The position numbers were made by a program, and so were the translations under genes. A stretch of DNA of 17,515 bases from positions 15,598-33,112 of the forward strand of contig PLCK01000031.1 of assembly GCA_003134755.1 (NCBI GenBank), read 5' to 3'. This DNA is from Actinomycetota bacterium (GTDB lineage Bacteria; Actinomycetota; Actinomycetes; Acidothermales; Acidothermaceae). Below the pieces are notes generated by a model that saw nothing but the letters and a program-made list of their open reading frames with translations, searched no databases and had not been told where the DNA came from. Each line of letters begins with the position of its first letter. The stretch's first letter is position 1. Positions 1 to 7,744 of the stretch are shown here, one piece after another.

Positions 1-130
1 CCGACTTCGATTCTGATCACTTTCCGGCCTCTTCCGTCCCCCGTCGGCCATCAATCCTTAGTCCCACTCTGGCCGATCAACCTGGTGACCAGCGGGCGCC
101 GACGTCTAGCAATGAACGGAGGTGTGCGAC
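1..130. other. Leader upstream of the minor-pilin gene; no convincing gene
   Basis: No reading frame here looks like the end of a known protein. Two of the three forward frames stay open but their translations are Pro/Arg-rich and featureless. There is an 11-base perfect palindrome (two CTGGT/ACCAG arms around one base) at about 81-91, and the Shine-Dalgarno of the next gene at 118-123. The preceding pilus genes, if any, end before the window. Confidence 0.4.
118..123 (+). promoter_or_regulatory. Shine-Dalgarno GGAGGT that selects a TTG start
   Basis: GGAGGT lies 7 bases before TTG at 131. The alternative GTG at 122 overlaps this element and could not use it. The ribosome-binding site therefore argues for the rarer TTG codon as the start of the minor pilin, giving a 17-residue class III leader. 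Confidence 0.6.
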
Positions 131-1486
131 TTGATAGACCTGGTTACGCGAGCACGCCGGGTGCGGCGCTCCGACGGCGGCTTCACGCTCATCGAGTGCA
201 TGGTCGCGGTCATGCTGCTCATGATCCTGTCGAGCGCAATCTTCGCCGTTCTGCTCACTGCCTTCAAGACGACGCGCAACGACCGAGCGCGAGTCGGTGC
301 GTCTGATCTCGCTTCCCGCGAACTCGAGATCGTGCGTCAGCTGTTCAACTCTGTGGCGCCGGACGGATCGCGCCCCGGGGTCGCCACGGTTATCGGAACC
401 CCGCACGTCACGAACCCCGACCAGATCCCCGGTGGTATCGCGACGCAACCATTGAACGTGGGGGGCGTGCCCTACACGGTGCAGCGCGACGTCGAACCTC
501 AGGTTGCCGGCCCGGGCGTCAGTGCGTGCGACGGCGGCTCCCTGGTGGCCCACCCGGACTACAACGTGACAGTGACTGTGCGATGGCCGAACATGGGCGG
601 CACGCGTCCAGTGGTCAACTCGACGATTCTGACACCGCCGAAGGGCGTGATCAACGACGCAGCCACCGCATACTTGGCCGTCAAGGTGAAGACGGCGGCC
701 GGCACCCCGAGTGTGAGCCTCCCGGTGACAGTGTCGAACGGCGTCACTACACAGAACGCTTCGACTGACTCGGCCGGTTGCGCCGTCGTCGGGGTGACGA
801 CTGCGGGCACCTACACCGTGCAGCTCAATGGAACCGGCATGGTCGACTACTACGGGACGAGTAACCCTGCGCCGTCGGTCGTGGCGACATTGGGGCAGCT
901 CACCGTTGTCACCCCGGCCCTCAACTACGACGCCGCCGCCGAACTCGATGTCACTTTCACCAGCGACCCTGGATTTGCGATCCCGAGCCCGAGGCCTTAC
1001 GTGACCCTCGGCAACGTGAACCTGTCAGCCAGCGGCGGTGTGCGCATCTTCGGTCCTGTCGGCGCGGCGACTGTGATAGCCGCAAAGGGACTCTGGCCGT
1101 TCACCACCGGCTACGCCGTGTGGCCGGGCAGTTGCGCTGACGCCAATCCGGCGATGGCGCCAACCAACGGCAGCACGAATCCAGCGACCGTGCTCGCTCC
1201 AGGCGCCGTGATGCCGACGACCGTCAAGTTGACCGCCGTCGATATTACCGTCGTAAACGGCGCGGGCGCCCCGCAAGTGGGTGTGGCCGTCACCGCCACC
1301 AAACCGGTTGGATCGACAACGGGTTGCCAGGCTGATCAAACGTTGACGTTAGGCGTTACAGACGCCACAGGCCATCTCAAGACTTCGTTGCCGAACGGAA
1401 AATGGCAGGCCAAGAGCGGCGCATCTTTGGGACCTGCCTTCTCCGTTATCGGGACGCCGACCACGACCCAAGTGAGCGTGCCGTGA
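131..1486 (+). CDS. Type IV minor pilin (PilV-like) with Ig/CnaB-like C-terminal domains
   Basis: A 451-residue prepilin from TTG 131 (GTG 122 would add three residues). Seen: a basic 17-residue leader ending in GG, then FTLIE with Glu at mature position 5, then a hydrophobic helix to about residue 42. This is the class III signal cut by prepilin peptidase. After a pilin-like region come two segments of beta-sandwich character, about residues 176-242 and 366-430. Each has a VxVxxxxGxPxxxxVxVT start followed by a TDxxG turn and alternating hydrophobics, like carboxypeptidase-regulatory, CnaB or Big-type folds. Most minor pilins are under 200 residues, so the long ectodomain is unusual and suggests a tip adhesin or cap; that role is inferred. 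The stop overlaps the next start (GTGA). Confidence 0.8.
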   Translation: MIDLVTRARRVRRSDGGFTLIECMVAVMLLMILSSAIFAVLLTAFKTTRNDRARVGASDLASRELEIVRQLFNSVAPDGSRPGVATVIGTPHVTNPDQIPGGIATQPLNVGGVPYTVQRDVEPQVAGPGVSACDGGSLVAHPDYNVTVTVRWPNMGGTRPVVNSTILTPPKGVINDAATAYLAVKVKTAAGTPSVSLPVTVSNGVTTQNASTDSAGCAVVGVTTAGTYTVQLNGTGMVDYYGTSNPAPSVVATLGQLTVVTPALNYDAAAELDVTFTSDPGFAIPSPRPYVTLGNVNLSASGGVRIFGPVGAATVIAAKGLWPFTTGYAVWPGSCADANPAMAPTNGSTNPATVLAPGAVMPTTVKLTAVDITVVNGAGAPQVGVAVTATKPVGSTTGCQADQTLTLGVTDATGHLKTSLPNGKWQAKSGASLGPAFSVIGTPTTTQVSVP

Positions 1487-2220
1487 GGGCGATGCGGGCT
1501 CGTGTTCGTCATGCTGTTGGCGGCAACCGCGAGTCGGGGTTCACTCTCACTGAAATGCTCGTTTCCGCGATCGTGATAGCCCTCATTTCCGCCATGGTGT
1601 CCACGGTTATCATCACGACCGTCCGGCAGACTCAGGTCACGGCAACGCGGAATACCCAAGGAAACCAGGCCAGAGTCGCCATGGAGGCGATCTCGAAGGC
1701 ATTGCGCCTGACCGTTGTCCCGATCGAGGTCAGCGACAACTGCACGTTGTGTACGAATGCGTTCATCCAAGGAACTGGGTCCAGCGTTTCATTTTTCGCC
1801 GACATCAACAATCCGGCTCCTGGCAACGTGGGTCCGAGCGAGGTGGTGTTTGCCGTGGACGCGAGTGGCGTGTTGACGGAAACGCTCCAGCCGCCTGATG
1901 CGAACTCAGTCGGGTCAGGAAATTTCCAGTGGACGGGCGCAAATGTCCCGACCTGCACGCCCGGTGCGATCGGCTGCCTGAAGAAGGTCTCGTTCCTTGC
2001 GAGCGGCGTCAAGACAAGCACGACACCTCTCTTCACCTACTACGCGTACGGCACTACCACTCCGCTGACGACGATCGGACCGGCCGACCTGTCGAGCATC
2101 GACTCGATCGACGTTCAAATAACCGTGCAACTGCCAAATCGTCCGGCTGTCGCGCCGACTGTTCTCGTCGAGCGGCTTGCGCTGTCCAACGTCGACGTAT
2201 ACGTCCAAGCACAGAGCTGA
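1483..2220 (+). CDS. Type IV minor pilin (PilW-like)
   Basis: A 245-residue prepilin. Seen: a basic leader of 19 residues ending in SG, then FTLTE with Glu at mature position 5, then a hydrophobic helix to about residue 48. This is a standard class III signal, and the following residues continue the amphipathic pilin helix. I chose GTG 1483 because it overlaps the previous stop by 4 bases (GTGA), implying translational coupling. ATG 1492 is possible but the purine run before it is only two bases away. The soluble domain has four Cys (two close together near residues 87 and 90) that could form disulphides outside the cell. The C-terminal part resembles pseudopilin/PilW proteins with a final beta-rich segment. 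It probably forms part of a minor-pilin initiation complex with its neighbours. Confidence 0.8.
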   Translation: MRAMRARVRHAVGGNRESGFTLTEMLVSAIVIALISAMVSTVIITTVRQTQVTATRNTQGNQARVAMEAISKALRLTVVPIEVSDNCTLCTNAFIQGTGSSVSFFADINNPAPGNVGPSEVVFAVDASGVLTETLQPPDANSVGSGNFQWTGANVPTCTPGAIGCLKKVSFLASGVKTSTTPLFTYYAYGTTTPLTTIGPADLSSIDSIDVQITVQLPNRPAVAPTVLVERLALSNVDVYVQAQS

Positions 2221-2227
2221 GGGAAGC

Positions 2228-4243
2228 ATGATTCCGAAGATTCGCGCGTTGCGGTCCGCGAGGGCTCGCGGCGACGACAGCGGCATGGCGCTGCTCATCG
2301 TGATCGTGTCGATGCTCATCCTGACCGTCACGGCCTCGGCGGCATTGGCGTATGCGGTTGGCAGCTTGCCCCTGTCGCGGCACGACCAAGATTCCAATGG
2401 AGCTCTCGCCGCTGCACAGTCGGGCATCGACGACTACATCCGCCATCTCAACCAGGACGACTCGTACTGGCAGCAGACGCCGCCCGACTGCTCGAATCAG
2501 GCCATCATCGGTCCGCAGCAGCCGGCGGGGTGTTTGTACGCAGCGACTCCGCATTGGGCGTATGTCAATCCCGATGGAGATCCCAAAGGTGCTGCGTTCC
2601 ATGACGACATCAACGTCAGCGGGTTGGGTGGGAACGGCAGCACGTTGACCGTCACAGCCACAGGTCAGGTGAACAACGTTCGGCGCACGTTGCAGGCCGA
2701 GGTCGGTCGGAGTGGCTCGACACAGTTCGTCTATTTCACGGACTTCGAGGTAGCAGACCCTGCGAACCTCGTGGCGTACCCCAACGCCCTCGGACCGGCC
2801 GATTGTACGGGCGTGCACTGGTGGGAAGGCCGCAAGAATGCCACCGACTGTGCGGAGATCACGTTTATTGGCGGCGACGTACTCACTGGTCCCGTCCATA
2901 CCAATGACACGCCGCTGACGACCAACGCGAATGGGCTGCAGCCCGAGTTCAAGGGCTACCAGTACTACCCATTGTCCTTGGAGTCGTCGGATCCGGCATG
3001 CAAGAACGGAACGGTAGCAAACGGCTACGCCGGTTGCTACCGCAATCAGACCCCGAAGTTCGACAAGCCGGCAGGCTATGCCGCGCCATTGAATCTCGAT
3101 GACAACAGCGACCAGATGAAGACCTATCCCGGTTGCGACTACGTGGGCCAGACCCGCATCAAGTTCAACGGCACCACGTCGATGCAGGTATGGAGCCCGG
3201 GGACCACGGCGGCCAACTCCGCGACCTATGCCACATGTGGTGGGGCGGCGCTGTCGACGCTAAGCGGAGCATCGGTCACGGTCCCCGATGCCCAAGTCAT
3301 CTATGTCGGTAACGCCCCGAGCACTCACCAGTGCAAGACGCAGGAGATCAGCAACGACCTGCCGTTGGCTGGCGACGTCAACATGTCGCAACCCGACCAG
3401 TATTGCGGCAACGGGAACGTGTACGTCGAGGGCCAGCTCCTGGGCAGGGTAACGATCGCTGCGCAAAACTCGGTCATCATCACGGGGGACCTCACTTACA
3501 AGAATCCCACTGGCACGGATCTGCTCGGTCTTGTGGCCGGCAACTACGTGGAGGTCATGCATCCTTGGATCCAGACGTTCAACCTTGGTTCAGGAAGCTG
3601 TGTCTCAACCGGGGGAGGCGGACCGTCGAACGGCCAGGTCTGGCAGGGGGAGGACTGGAACCAGGCGTACAACGGCAGCTGGACGCAGACTGCTGGCAAG
3701 TGGGTCAATCAGCCTAAGGACGCGAGCGGAAAGCCTGAGCTCTGGAATCCCGGCACCTGGACAGAGCCGGCCGCACTGGGCTACTGGGTGTGGACCGACG
3801 GGAGCTGGTTCACGCCCGCGACCGCCCAGAATAGCCCGAACTACGGGTACAACAATGGCGCGTTCGGCGGTCAATGTCCGGCTGGCAAGTATTGGCAAGG
3901 ACAGCCCTGGTCGAACAATGGCGGTGTAGCGGGACCGGCCAGTTGGCCGAATCGCGCCAGTGGCCTGGACATCCAGATCTACGCGTCGATACAGACACTC
4001 CAACACAGCTTCTATGTGCAGAGCTACAACAAGGGCGCACCACAGGGCAAGGTGATCGTCATCGGCTCGTTGGCACAGAAGTATCGGGGAGCCGTCGGCA
4101 CCGGGAACCCGATTTCTACTGGCTATATCAAGAGCTACAGCTACGATGGCCGGCTGCATTCGCGATCGCCGCCGTACTTCCCGCAATGGGTCGGTGCGGC
4201 GTGGAGCACGGTCCGTCTGGGCGAGATCGGCAAGGCGTACTAG
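2228..4243 (+). CDS. PilX-like pilus assembly protein with Trp-rich cassette
   Basis: A 671-residue protein with a single N-terminal membrane helix (about residues 20-44) after a basic leader, resembling the PilX N-terminal family. The helix is preceded by SG but has no Glu at position 5, so cleavage as a prepilin is uncertain. An Ala-rich AAAQSGIDDYI-type helix follows, as in PilX proteins. The middle (about 375-455) has repeated beta-strand character (GNVYVEGQLLGRVTIAA, then IIITGDLTY), suggesting a beta-helix or polymer-forming fold. Residues 469-574 hold 12 Trp in 106 residues. The C-terminus (KYRGAVGT, TGYIKSYSYDGRL, PPYFP) resembles the conserved tail I associate with actinobacterial homologues. 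Start ATG 2228 follows GAGGG with about 4 bases of spacing, 7 bases after the previous stop. Surface or tip role is inferred. Confidence 0.72.
   Translation: MIPKIRALRSARARGDDSGMALLIVIVSMLILTVTASAALAYAVGSLPLSRHDQDSNGALAAAQSGIDDYIRHLNQDDSYWQQTPPDCSNQAIIGPQQPAGCLYAATPHWAYVNPDGDPKGAAFHDDINVSGLGGNGSTLTVTATGQVNNVRRTLQAEVGRSGSTQFVYFTDFEVADPANLVAYPNALGPADCTGVHWWEGRKNATDCAEITFIGGDVLTGPVHTNDTPLTTNANGLQPEFKGYQYYPLSLESSDPACKNGTVANGYAGCYRNQTPKFDKPAGYAAPLNLDDNSDQMKTYPGCDYVGQTRIKFNGTTSMQVWSPGTTAANSATYATCGGAALSTLSGASVTVPDAQVIYVGNAPSTHQCKTQEISNDLPLAGDVNMSQPDQYCGNGNVYVEGQLLGRVTIAAQNSVIITGDLTYKNPTGTDLLGLVAGNYVEVMHPWIQTFNLGSGSCVSTGGGGPSNGQVWQGEDWNQAYNGSWTQTAGKWVNQPKDASGKPELWNPGTWTEPAALGYWVWTDGSWFTPATAQNSPNYGYNNGAFGGQCPAGKYWQGQPWSNNGGVAGPASWPNRASGLDIQIYASIQTLQHSFYVQSYNKGAPQGKVIVIGSLAQKYRGAVGTGNPISTGYIKSYSYDGRLHSRSPPYFPQWVGAAWSTVRLGEIGKAY
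3632..3949 (+). other. Region encoding a tryptophan-rich cassette
   Basis: Encodes residues 469-574 of the PilX-like protein. There are 12 Trp in 106 residues, spaced irregularly (for example W-x4-W, W-x-W-x4-W), with many Gly, Asn and Tyr. It sits between the beta-rich middle and the conserved-looking C-terminal tail and reads as an inserted module. The carbohydrate or surface-binding idea is inference only. Confidence 0.55.
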
Positions 4244-4246
4244 ACT
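4241..4246 (+). promoter_or_regulatory. Possible -10 (TAGACT) for leaderless pilD
   Basis: TAGACT matches the actinobacterial -10 pattern TANNNT and overlaps the stop codon of the PilX-like gene. Eight bases later is GTG 4255, the spacing expected for a leaderless transcript, and no Shine-Dalgarno precedes pilD at a useful distance. No convincing -35 was found. Confidence 0.35.
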
Positions 4247-4254
4247 TCGTGACC

Positions 4255-5046
4255 GTGAGTTCGCGCGTAGTCGCAGCCGTTGCGCTCGCCGGCGTATTCG
4301 GCCTGGTCGTAGGCTCCTTCCTGAACGTGGTCGTTTGGCGGGTGCCGCGAGGCGAGTCGATAGTCACTCCGCCCTCGCGGTGCCCTGGGTGCGGCCATCA
4401 TGTGCGGCCGCGCGACAACGTTCCGGTATTGAGTTGGCTCGTGCTGCGCGGTCACTGCCGTGACTGTGGCACCGGGATCAGCGCGCGTTACCCCGTCGTC
4501 GAATTGCTGACCGGCGGGTTATTCGCGCTCACTGCGTGGCGGATCGGCTTGCATTGGCCATTGCCTGCGTTCCTCTACCTCGTCGCGGTGGGTGTTGCGC
4601 TGTCGTTCATCGACCTTGACGTCAAGCGGCTTCCCAACGCGCTCACGCTCCCGTCGTACGTCGTCGGCGCCGTCGCTCTTAGTGCGGCTGCGCTGCTCGA
4701 CCATCAACCGATCCGCCTCCTGCACGCCGGCGTGGGCATGGCGGCTCTTTACGCCGTGTACTACCTCCTGATGGTGCTCAAGCCTGGCGGGATGGGCTTC
4801 GGCGACGTGAAGCTCGCCGGCGTGCTCGGCATGTTCCTGGGGTTTCTCGGGTGGGGCCCACTTGTCGTCGGCGCGTTCCTCGCGTTCTTGTTGGGTGGTC
4901 TGGGTGGGGTCGGGCTATTGCTGGTGGGCAAGGCCGGGCGCAAGTCCAGGATTCCTTTTGGACCGTACATGGTCGCTGCCGCCTTTATCGCCGTCACTGC
5001 CGGCCACCAGCTGGCTCACGCGTACACGCACGCGATCGGCATGTGA
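4255..5046 (+). CDS. pilD: Prepilin peptidase (type IV leader peptidase/methyltransferase)
   Basis: A 263-residue integral membrane aspartyl protease that cleaves prepilin leaders at the inner face of the membrane and, in the bifunctional type, N-methylates the new N-terminus. Seen: N-terminal helix with VVGSFLNVVVWRVP, then the zinc-type CxxC...CxxC domain (Cys 43, 46, 68, 71). The first catalytic Asp lies in SFIDLDVKRLPN (about 120/122) and the second in GFGDVK (Asp 184). Several hydrophobic helices fill the rest. The intact Cys motif suggests the bifunctional form. Start is uncertain: GTG 4255 fits a leaderless transcript and GTG 4249 is in the same frame; neither has a good ribosome-binding site. 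Its substrates are the two class III prepilins upstream and presumably a major pilin outside the window. Confidence 0.93.
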   Translation: MSSRVVAAVALAGVFGLVVGSFLNVVVWRVPRGESIVTPPSRCPGCGHHVRPRDNVPVLSWLVLRGHCRDCGTGISARYPVVELLTGGLFALTAWRIGLHWPLPAFLYLVAVGVALSFIDLDVKRLPNALTLPSYVVGAVALSAAALLDHQPIRLLHAGVGMAALYAVYYLLMVLKPGGMGFGDVKLAGVLGMFLGFLGWGPLVVGAFLAFLLGGLGGVGLLLVGKAGRKSRIPFGPYMVAAAFIAVTAGHQLAHAYTHAIGM

Positions 5047-5211
5047 CTTCGGCCGACGTACGGCCAGTGCGCGCAATCGAAATAGGCCACCTGGACCCCG
5101 CCAATTCGGCCCTTGGGCTCAAGCCGGGTCTATTCCGGTCCGATGCAACTTCTCGACAGAACCGGATTTGCCTATGCGCAGCCGGTAGGCCTGGCGCGAG
5201 GAGAAGACATC
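5047..5211 (+). other. 165-base gap between pilD and pilM
   Basis: Contains a short perfect stem (GGCCG 5051-5055 with CGGCC 5061-5065) directly after the pilD stop, possibly a weak transcription-pausing or terminator hairpin. The pilM ribosome-binding site GAGGAG is at 5198-5203. The pilM frame is open back to 5113 but the upstream part is not PilM-like. It is the largest gap in the pilus block, so a promoter for pilMNO is plausible, but I could not assign hexamers with confidence. Confidence 0.35.
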
Positions 5212-6276
5212 GTGGCTGGACGATCGGCCGTTGGTCTCGACATCGGGACCTCATGCGTTCGTGCCGCCGAGGTATCACTCGGTAAGGGCACGCCGAGGCT
5301 CGAACGGTTCGGGCAAGTAGCCCTCCCGGTCGGAGCCGTCCGGGATGGCGAGGTAATCGATGTGGACATCGTTGCGGGCGCCATCAAGAAGCTCTGGTCC
5401 GAGGTCAAGTTCGGCAGCAAGCGGGTCGCGATTGGTGTCGCGAATCAGAAGGTCGTTGTGCGCCAAGTCGATCTGCCGTGGATGGAAACCAATGAGCTGC
5501 ACAAGGCTCTTGCCTACCAGGTAGCCGACATGATTCCGATGCCGGTCGAGCAAGCGATCTTGGACTTCTTTCCTGTCGATGAATTCTTCAACGACAGCGG
5601 CGAGCGCATGCTTCGGGTCCTGCTGGTAGCCGCCGCGCGCGACATGGTCGAATCTGCGCTACGGGCCGCACAGCGCGCAGGCCTGAAGCCGATCTCGGTC
5701 GACCTCAGCCCCTTCGCTGTCATTAGGTCGTTGGCAGACCACGACCACCTCGGCATCGACAGTCAAGCCGAGGCTCTCGTCGACATCGGCGCCAAGGTCA
5801 CCAACATTGCCGTCCACCAAGGTGGCGTGCCACGGTTCGTGCGAATTCTGCTCATGGGAGGCGGCGACCTCACAGAGGCAGTTGCGGAGCGGATGGGTGT
5901 CCCACTCGAGCAGGCTGAGACGACAAAGCACCAGCTCGGCATCCCCGCGACTCCAGCGGATCGGGACGTGCATCCTGCATCGCGTGTCATCGAGTCGAGC
6001 GCCAATGCGCTTGTGGAGGAGATTCGCGGCTCGCTTGACTACTACTTGGCATCGCCTGGCGCGGTGCCGATCCGTCGGGTGGTGCTTGCCGGCGGTGGCG
6101 CCAAGCTCAGCAACTTCGTCGGCAAGCTTTCCGTTGCGACTCGTCTCCAAGTGGAGACTGCTAGCCCGATGGCGAAGATGCGGATCGGCAAGACCGGATT
6201 ATCGGATGACCAGTTGGCTCACATCGACTCACTCGTGGCCGTGCCCGTGGGTCTCGCCTTAGGAGTCGCATCATGA
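5212..6276 (+). CDS. pilM: PilM, actin-like ATPase of the pilus assembly platform
   Basis: A 354-residue cytoplasmic protein with the actin/FtsA fold. Seen: phosphate-1 loop VGLDIGTSCVRAAEV at residues 7-21, phosphate-2 loop VDIGAKVTNIAV near residue 190, and adenosine motif VVLAGGGAKL near residue 290. PilM binds the cytoplasmic tail of PilN and links the inner-membrane platform to the pilus motor. I chose GTG 5212 because GAGGAG at 5198-5203 lies 8 bases upstream and the protein then begins as PilM proteins do. A longer frame from 5113 would add an unusual 33-residue extension. The stop overlaps the pilN start (ATGA), implying coupling. Confidence 0.92.
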   Translation: MAGRSAVGLDIGTSCVRAAEVSLGKGTPRLERFGQVALPVGAVRDGEVIDVDIVAGAIKKLWSEVKFGSKRVAIGVANQKVVVRQVDLPWMETNELHKALAYQVADMIPMPVEQAILDFFPVDEFFNDSGERMLRVLLVAAARDMVESALRAAQRAGLKPISVDLSPFAVIRSLADHDHLGIDSQAEALVDIGAKVTNIAVHQGGVPRFVRILLMGGGDLTEAVAERMGVPLEQAETTKHQLGIPATPADRDVHPASRVIESSANALVEEIRGSLDYYLASPGAVPIRRVVLAGGGAKLSNFVGKLSVATRLQVETASPMAKMRIGKTGLSDDQLAHIDSLVAVPVGLALGVAS

Positions 6277-6941
6277 GTGTTCAAACTGGGTCGCGCCTAG
6301 CGGCGGCGCTGCCCTTCGTCAACCTCTTGCCTCCCGAAATCCAGGAGCGCAAGCGAGTGCAACGGGTCCAGCTGGCCGCTGGCATCGTCGTGATCGCCGC
6401 GATTGGCGCGGTCGCGTTTCTCTACATGCAGGGCGGCCATGGCGTTACGAGCGCTAAGAAGGATCTGTCGACGGCCGCGGCCGAGAACCAGACCCTAACG
6501 ACGCGCGTCGCGAAGTTTGCCGACGTGAACACGACACGCGCCGAGCTGAGTGCGCATGAGGCGATGCTGACCCAAGCGATGAGCACCGAGATCAAGTGGT
6601 CTGACTATCTGGGCATGTTTGCGACGCTGCCGACCAGCACCTGGCTCGAGTCGCTCACGCTTACCGAAAGCGTGGCGCCCGGCACCCTCACGAGCCCGAC
6701 ACAGGCTCCGCGCGTAGTGGGCTCTGTGACGTTCAAGGGTGTCGCCCAGAAGTACGTGAGTCTCGCGGATTGGCTAGACAGGGTAGCCACCCTCGGCAGC
6801 GTCACGGGGCTGGCGAACGCGAGCTTCTCCACTGCGCAAGAGAATTTCATCAACTCCACCAAAGTCGTGGACTTCCAGGCCGCCACGACACTGACCCAGG
6901 CCGCACTCTCGGGCCGTTGCGCGACGCCAGGAGCCTGCTGA
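6273..6941 (+). CDS. pilN: PilN, inner-platform protein
   Basis: A 222-residue bitopic membrane protein. Seen: a short cytoplasmic tail carrying VNLLPPE (residues 16-22), the conserved PilN motif that docks into PilM. A transmembrane helix (about 33-52), a helical stretch and a periplasm-type alpha/beta domain follow. Start ATG 6273 overlaps the pilM stop by 4 bases and AGGAG at 6261-6265 is 7 bases upstream. The family forms heterodimers with PilO, encoded immediately downstream. Two Cys near the C-terminus are unusual for the family and could form a disulphide. Confidence 0.9.
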   Translation: MSVQTGSRLAAALPFVNLLPPEIQERKRVQRVQLAAGIVVIAAIGAVAFLYMQGGHGVTSAKKDLSTAAAENQTLTTRVAKFADVNTTRAELSAHEAMLTQAMSTEIKWSDYLGMFATLPTSTWLESLTLTESVAPGTLTSPTQAPRVVGSVTFKGVAQKYVSLADWLDRVATLGSVTGLANASFSTAQENFINSTKVVDFQAATTLTQAALSGRCATPGAC

Positions 6942-6942
6942 C

Positions 6943-7734
6943 ATGTCGAAGATGACCAACGTCTTGATTCTTGCGGTCGCCGCCGTCATCGCGGTCGTCG
7001 CTATTGGGTACTACTTCGTATTGTCGCCGCAGAAGGCGAACGCCGCGAAGGTGCACAAGAACGTCGCCACCGAGCAGGCTGCCAATGATGCGCTGCGACT
7101 CCAGTTGGCGCGACTCACCAAGGAAGAAGCTGCGGTACCCATCCAACAGGCCAGAATCGCGGCCATCGATCGGGAGATCCCCGTAACGACGGGTCTTCCC
7201 AGCTACGTTCGCTTCTTGACCTCGGCCGCAGCGAAGTCCCACCTCGAACTCGTCTCGATTGCTCCGGCATCACCTGCCGCTGTCACAGCGCTCGCGCCGG
7301 TGGTAACTGCGGCGCCCGCCGCCGCCAGTGGGGCGAAAGGAACTGCCGCATCGGCGGCGCCGGTGGCACCTGCCGCCTCGGCTCCTCCGGCTCTGTCGTC
7401 AATGATGGTCACAATGAATATTGTCGGCAGCTACTTCGCGGTGCAGGACTTCGTCAGAAGGCTCGAGGCGGGCAGTGGTCCCGACGGGAGCGGTCGTGCG
7501 ACCGTCGTCTCTTCGGTCACGATGTTGCCCGGCATATTGCCCGTGGCGTCCGGAGCCGGCTCAAGTGCCAACTCAGCTGCGTCGTACAAGACACTGCAGA
7601 CGCAGATTTCCGCGACGATCTTCATGTCGAATGTCCCGGCAGTCACGGCAGGTAGCGGGCCAGGCACAACCTCTCCGGTTGGCGGCGCGGCCACGGCAGC
7701 GCCAGCAGCGCCTTCGACAACGACGAGCAGCTAG
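6943..7734 (+). CDS. pilO: PilO-like inner-platform protein
   Basis: A 263-residue bitopic protein, one base after the pilN stop with AGGAG 9 bases upstream. Seen: transmembrane helix about residues 6-27, a charged heptad-like helix (about 35-75), an LPSYVRFLTSAAAKSHLEL segment typical of PilO, and a C-terminal ferredoxin-like part (MMVTMNIVGSYFAVQDFVRRLE). An Ala/Pro-rich low-complexity linker (about 107-150) interrupts the domain between its beta strands, and the C-terminus is Ala/Thr/Ser-rich. In the family PilO dimerises with PilN and bridges to PilP. The assignment rests on order and topology more than on strict motifs. Confidence 0.82.
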   Translation: MSKMTNVLILAVAAVIAVVAIGYYFVLSPQKANAAKVHKNVATEQAANDALRLQLARLTKEEAAVPIQQARIAAIDREIPVTTGLPSYVRFLTSAAAKSHLELVSIAPASPAAVTALAPVVTAAPAAASGAKGTAASAAPVAPAASAPPALSSMMVTMNIVGSYFAVQDFVRRLEAGSGPDGSGRATVVSSVTMLPGILPVASGAGSSANSAASYKTLQTQISATIFMSNVPAVTAGSGPGTTSPVGGAATAAPAAPSTTTSS

Positions 7735-7744
7735 GAGAATTGCG

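Noticed and set aside
5090..5200. Possible cyclic-dinucleotide (GEMM) riboswitch before pilM
   Set aside because: A GGTAGGCC segment recalls the end of the motif, but the conserved GCAAA-type core and P2 hairpin are missing.
5113..5211. 33-residue N-terminal extension of PilM
   Set aside because: GTG 5212 has a good GAGGAG site at 8 bases and gives the normal PilM N-terminus.
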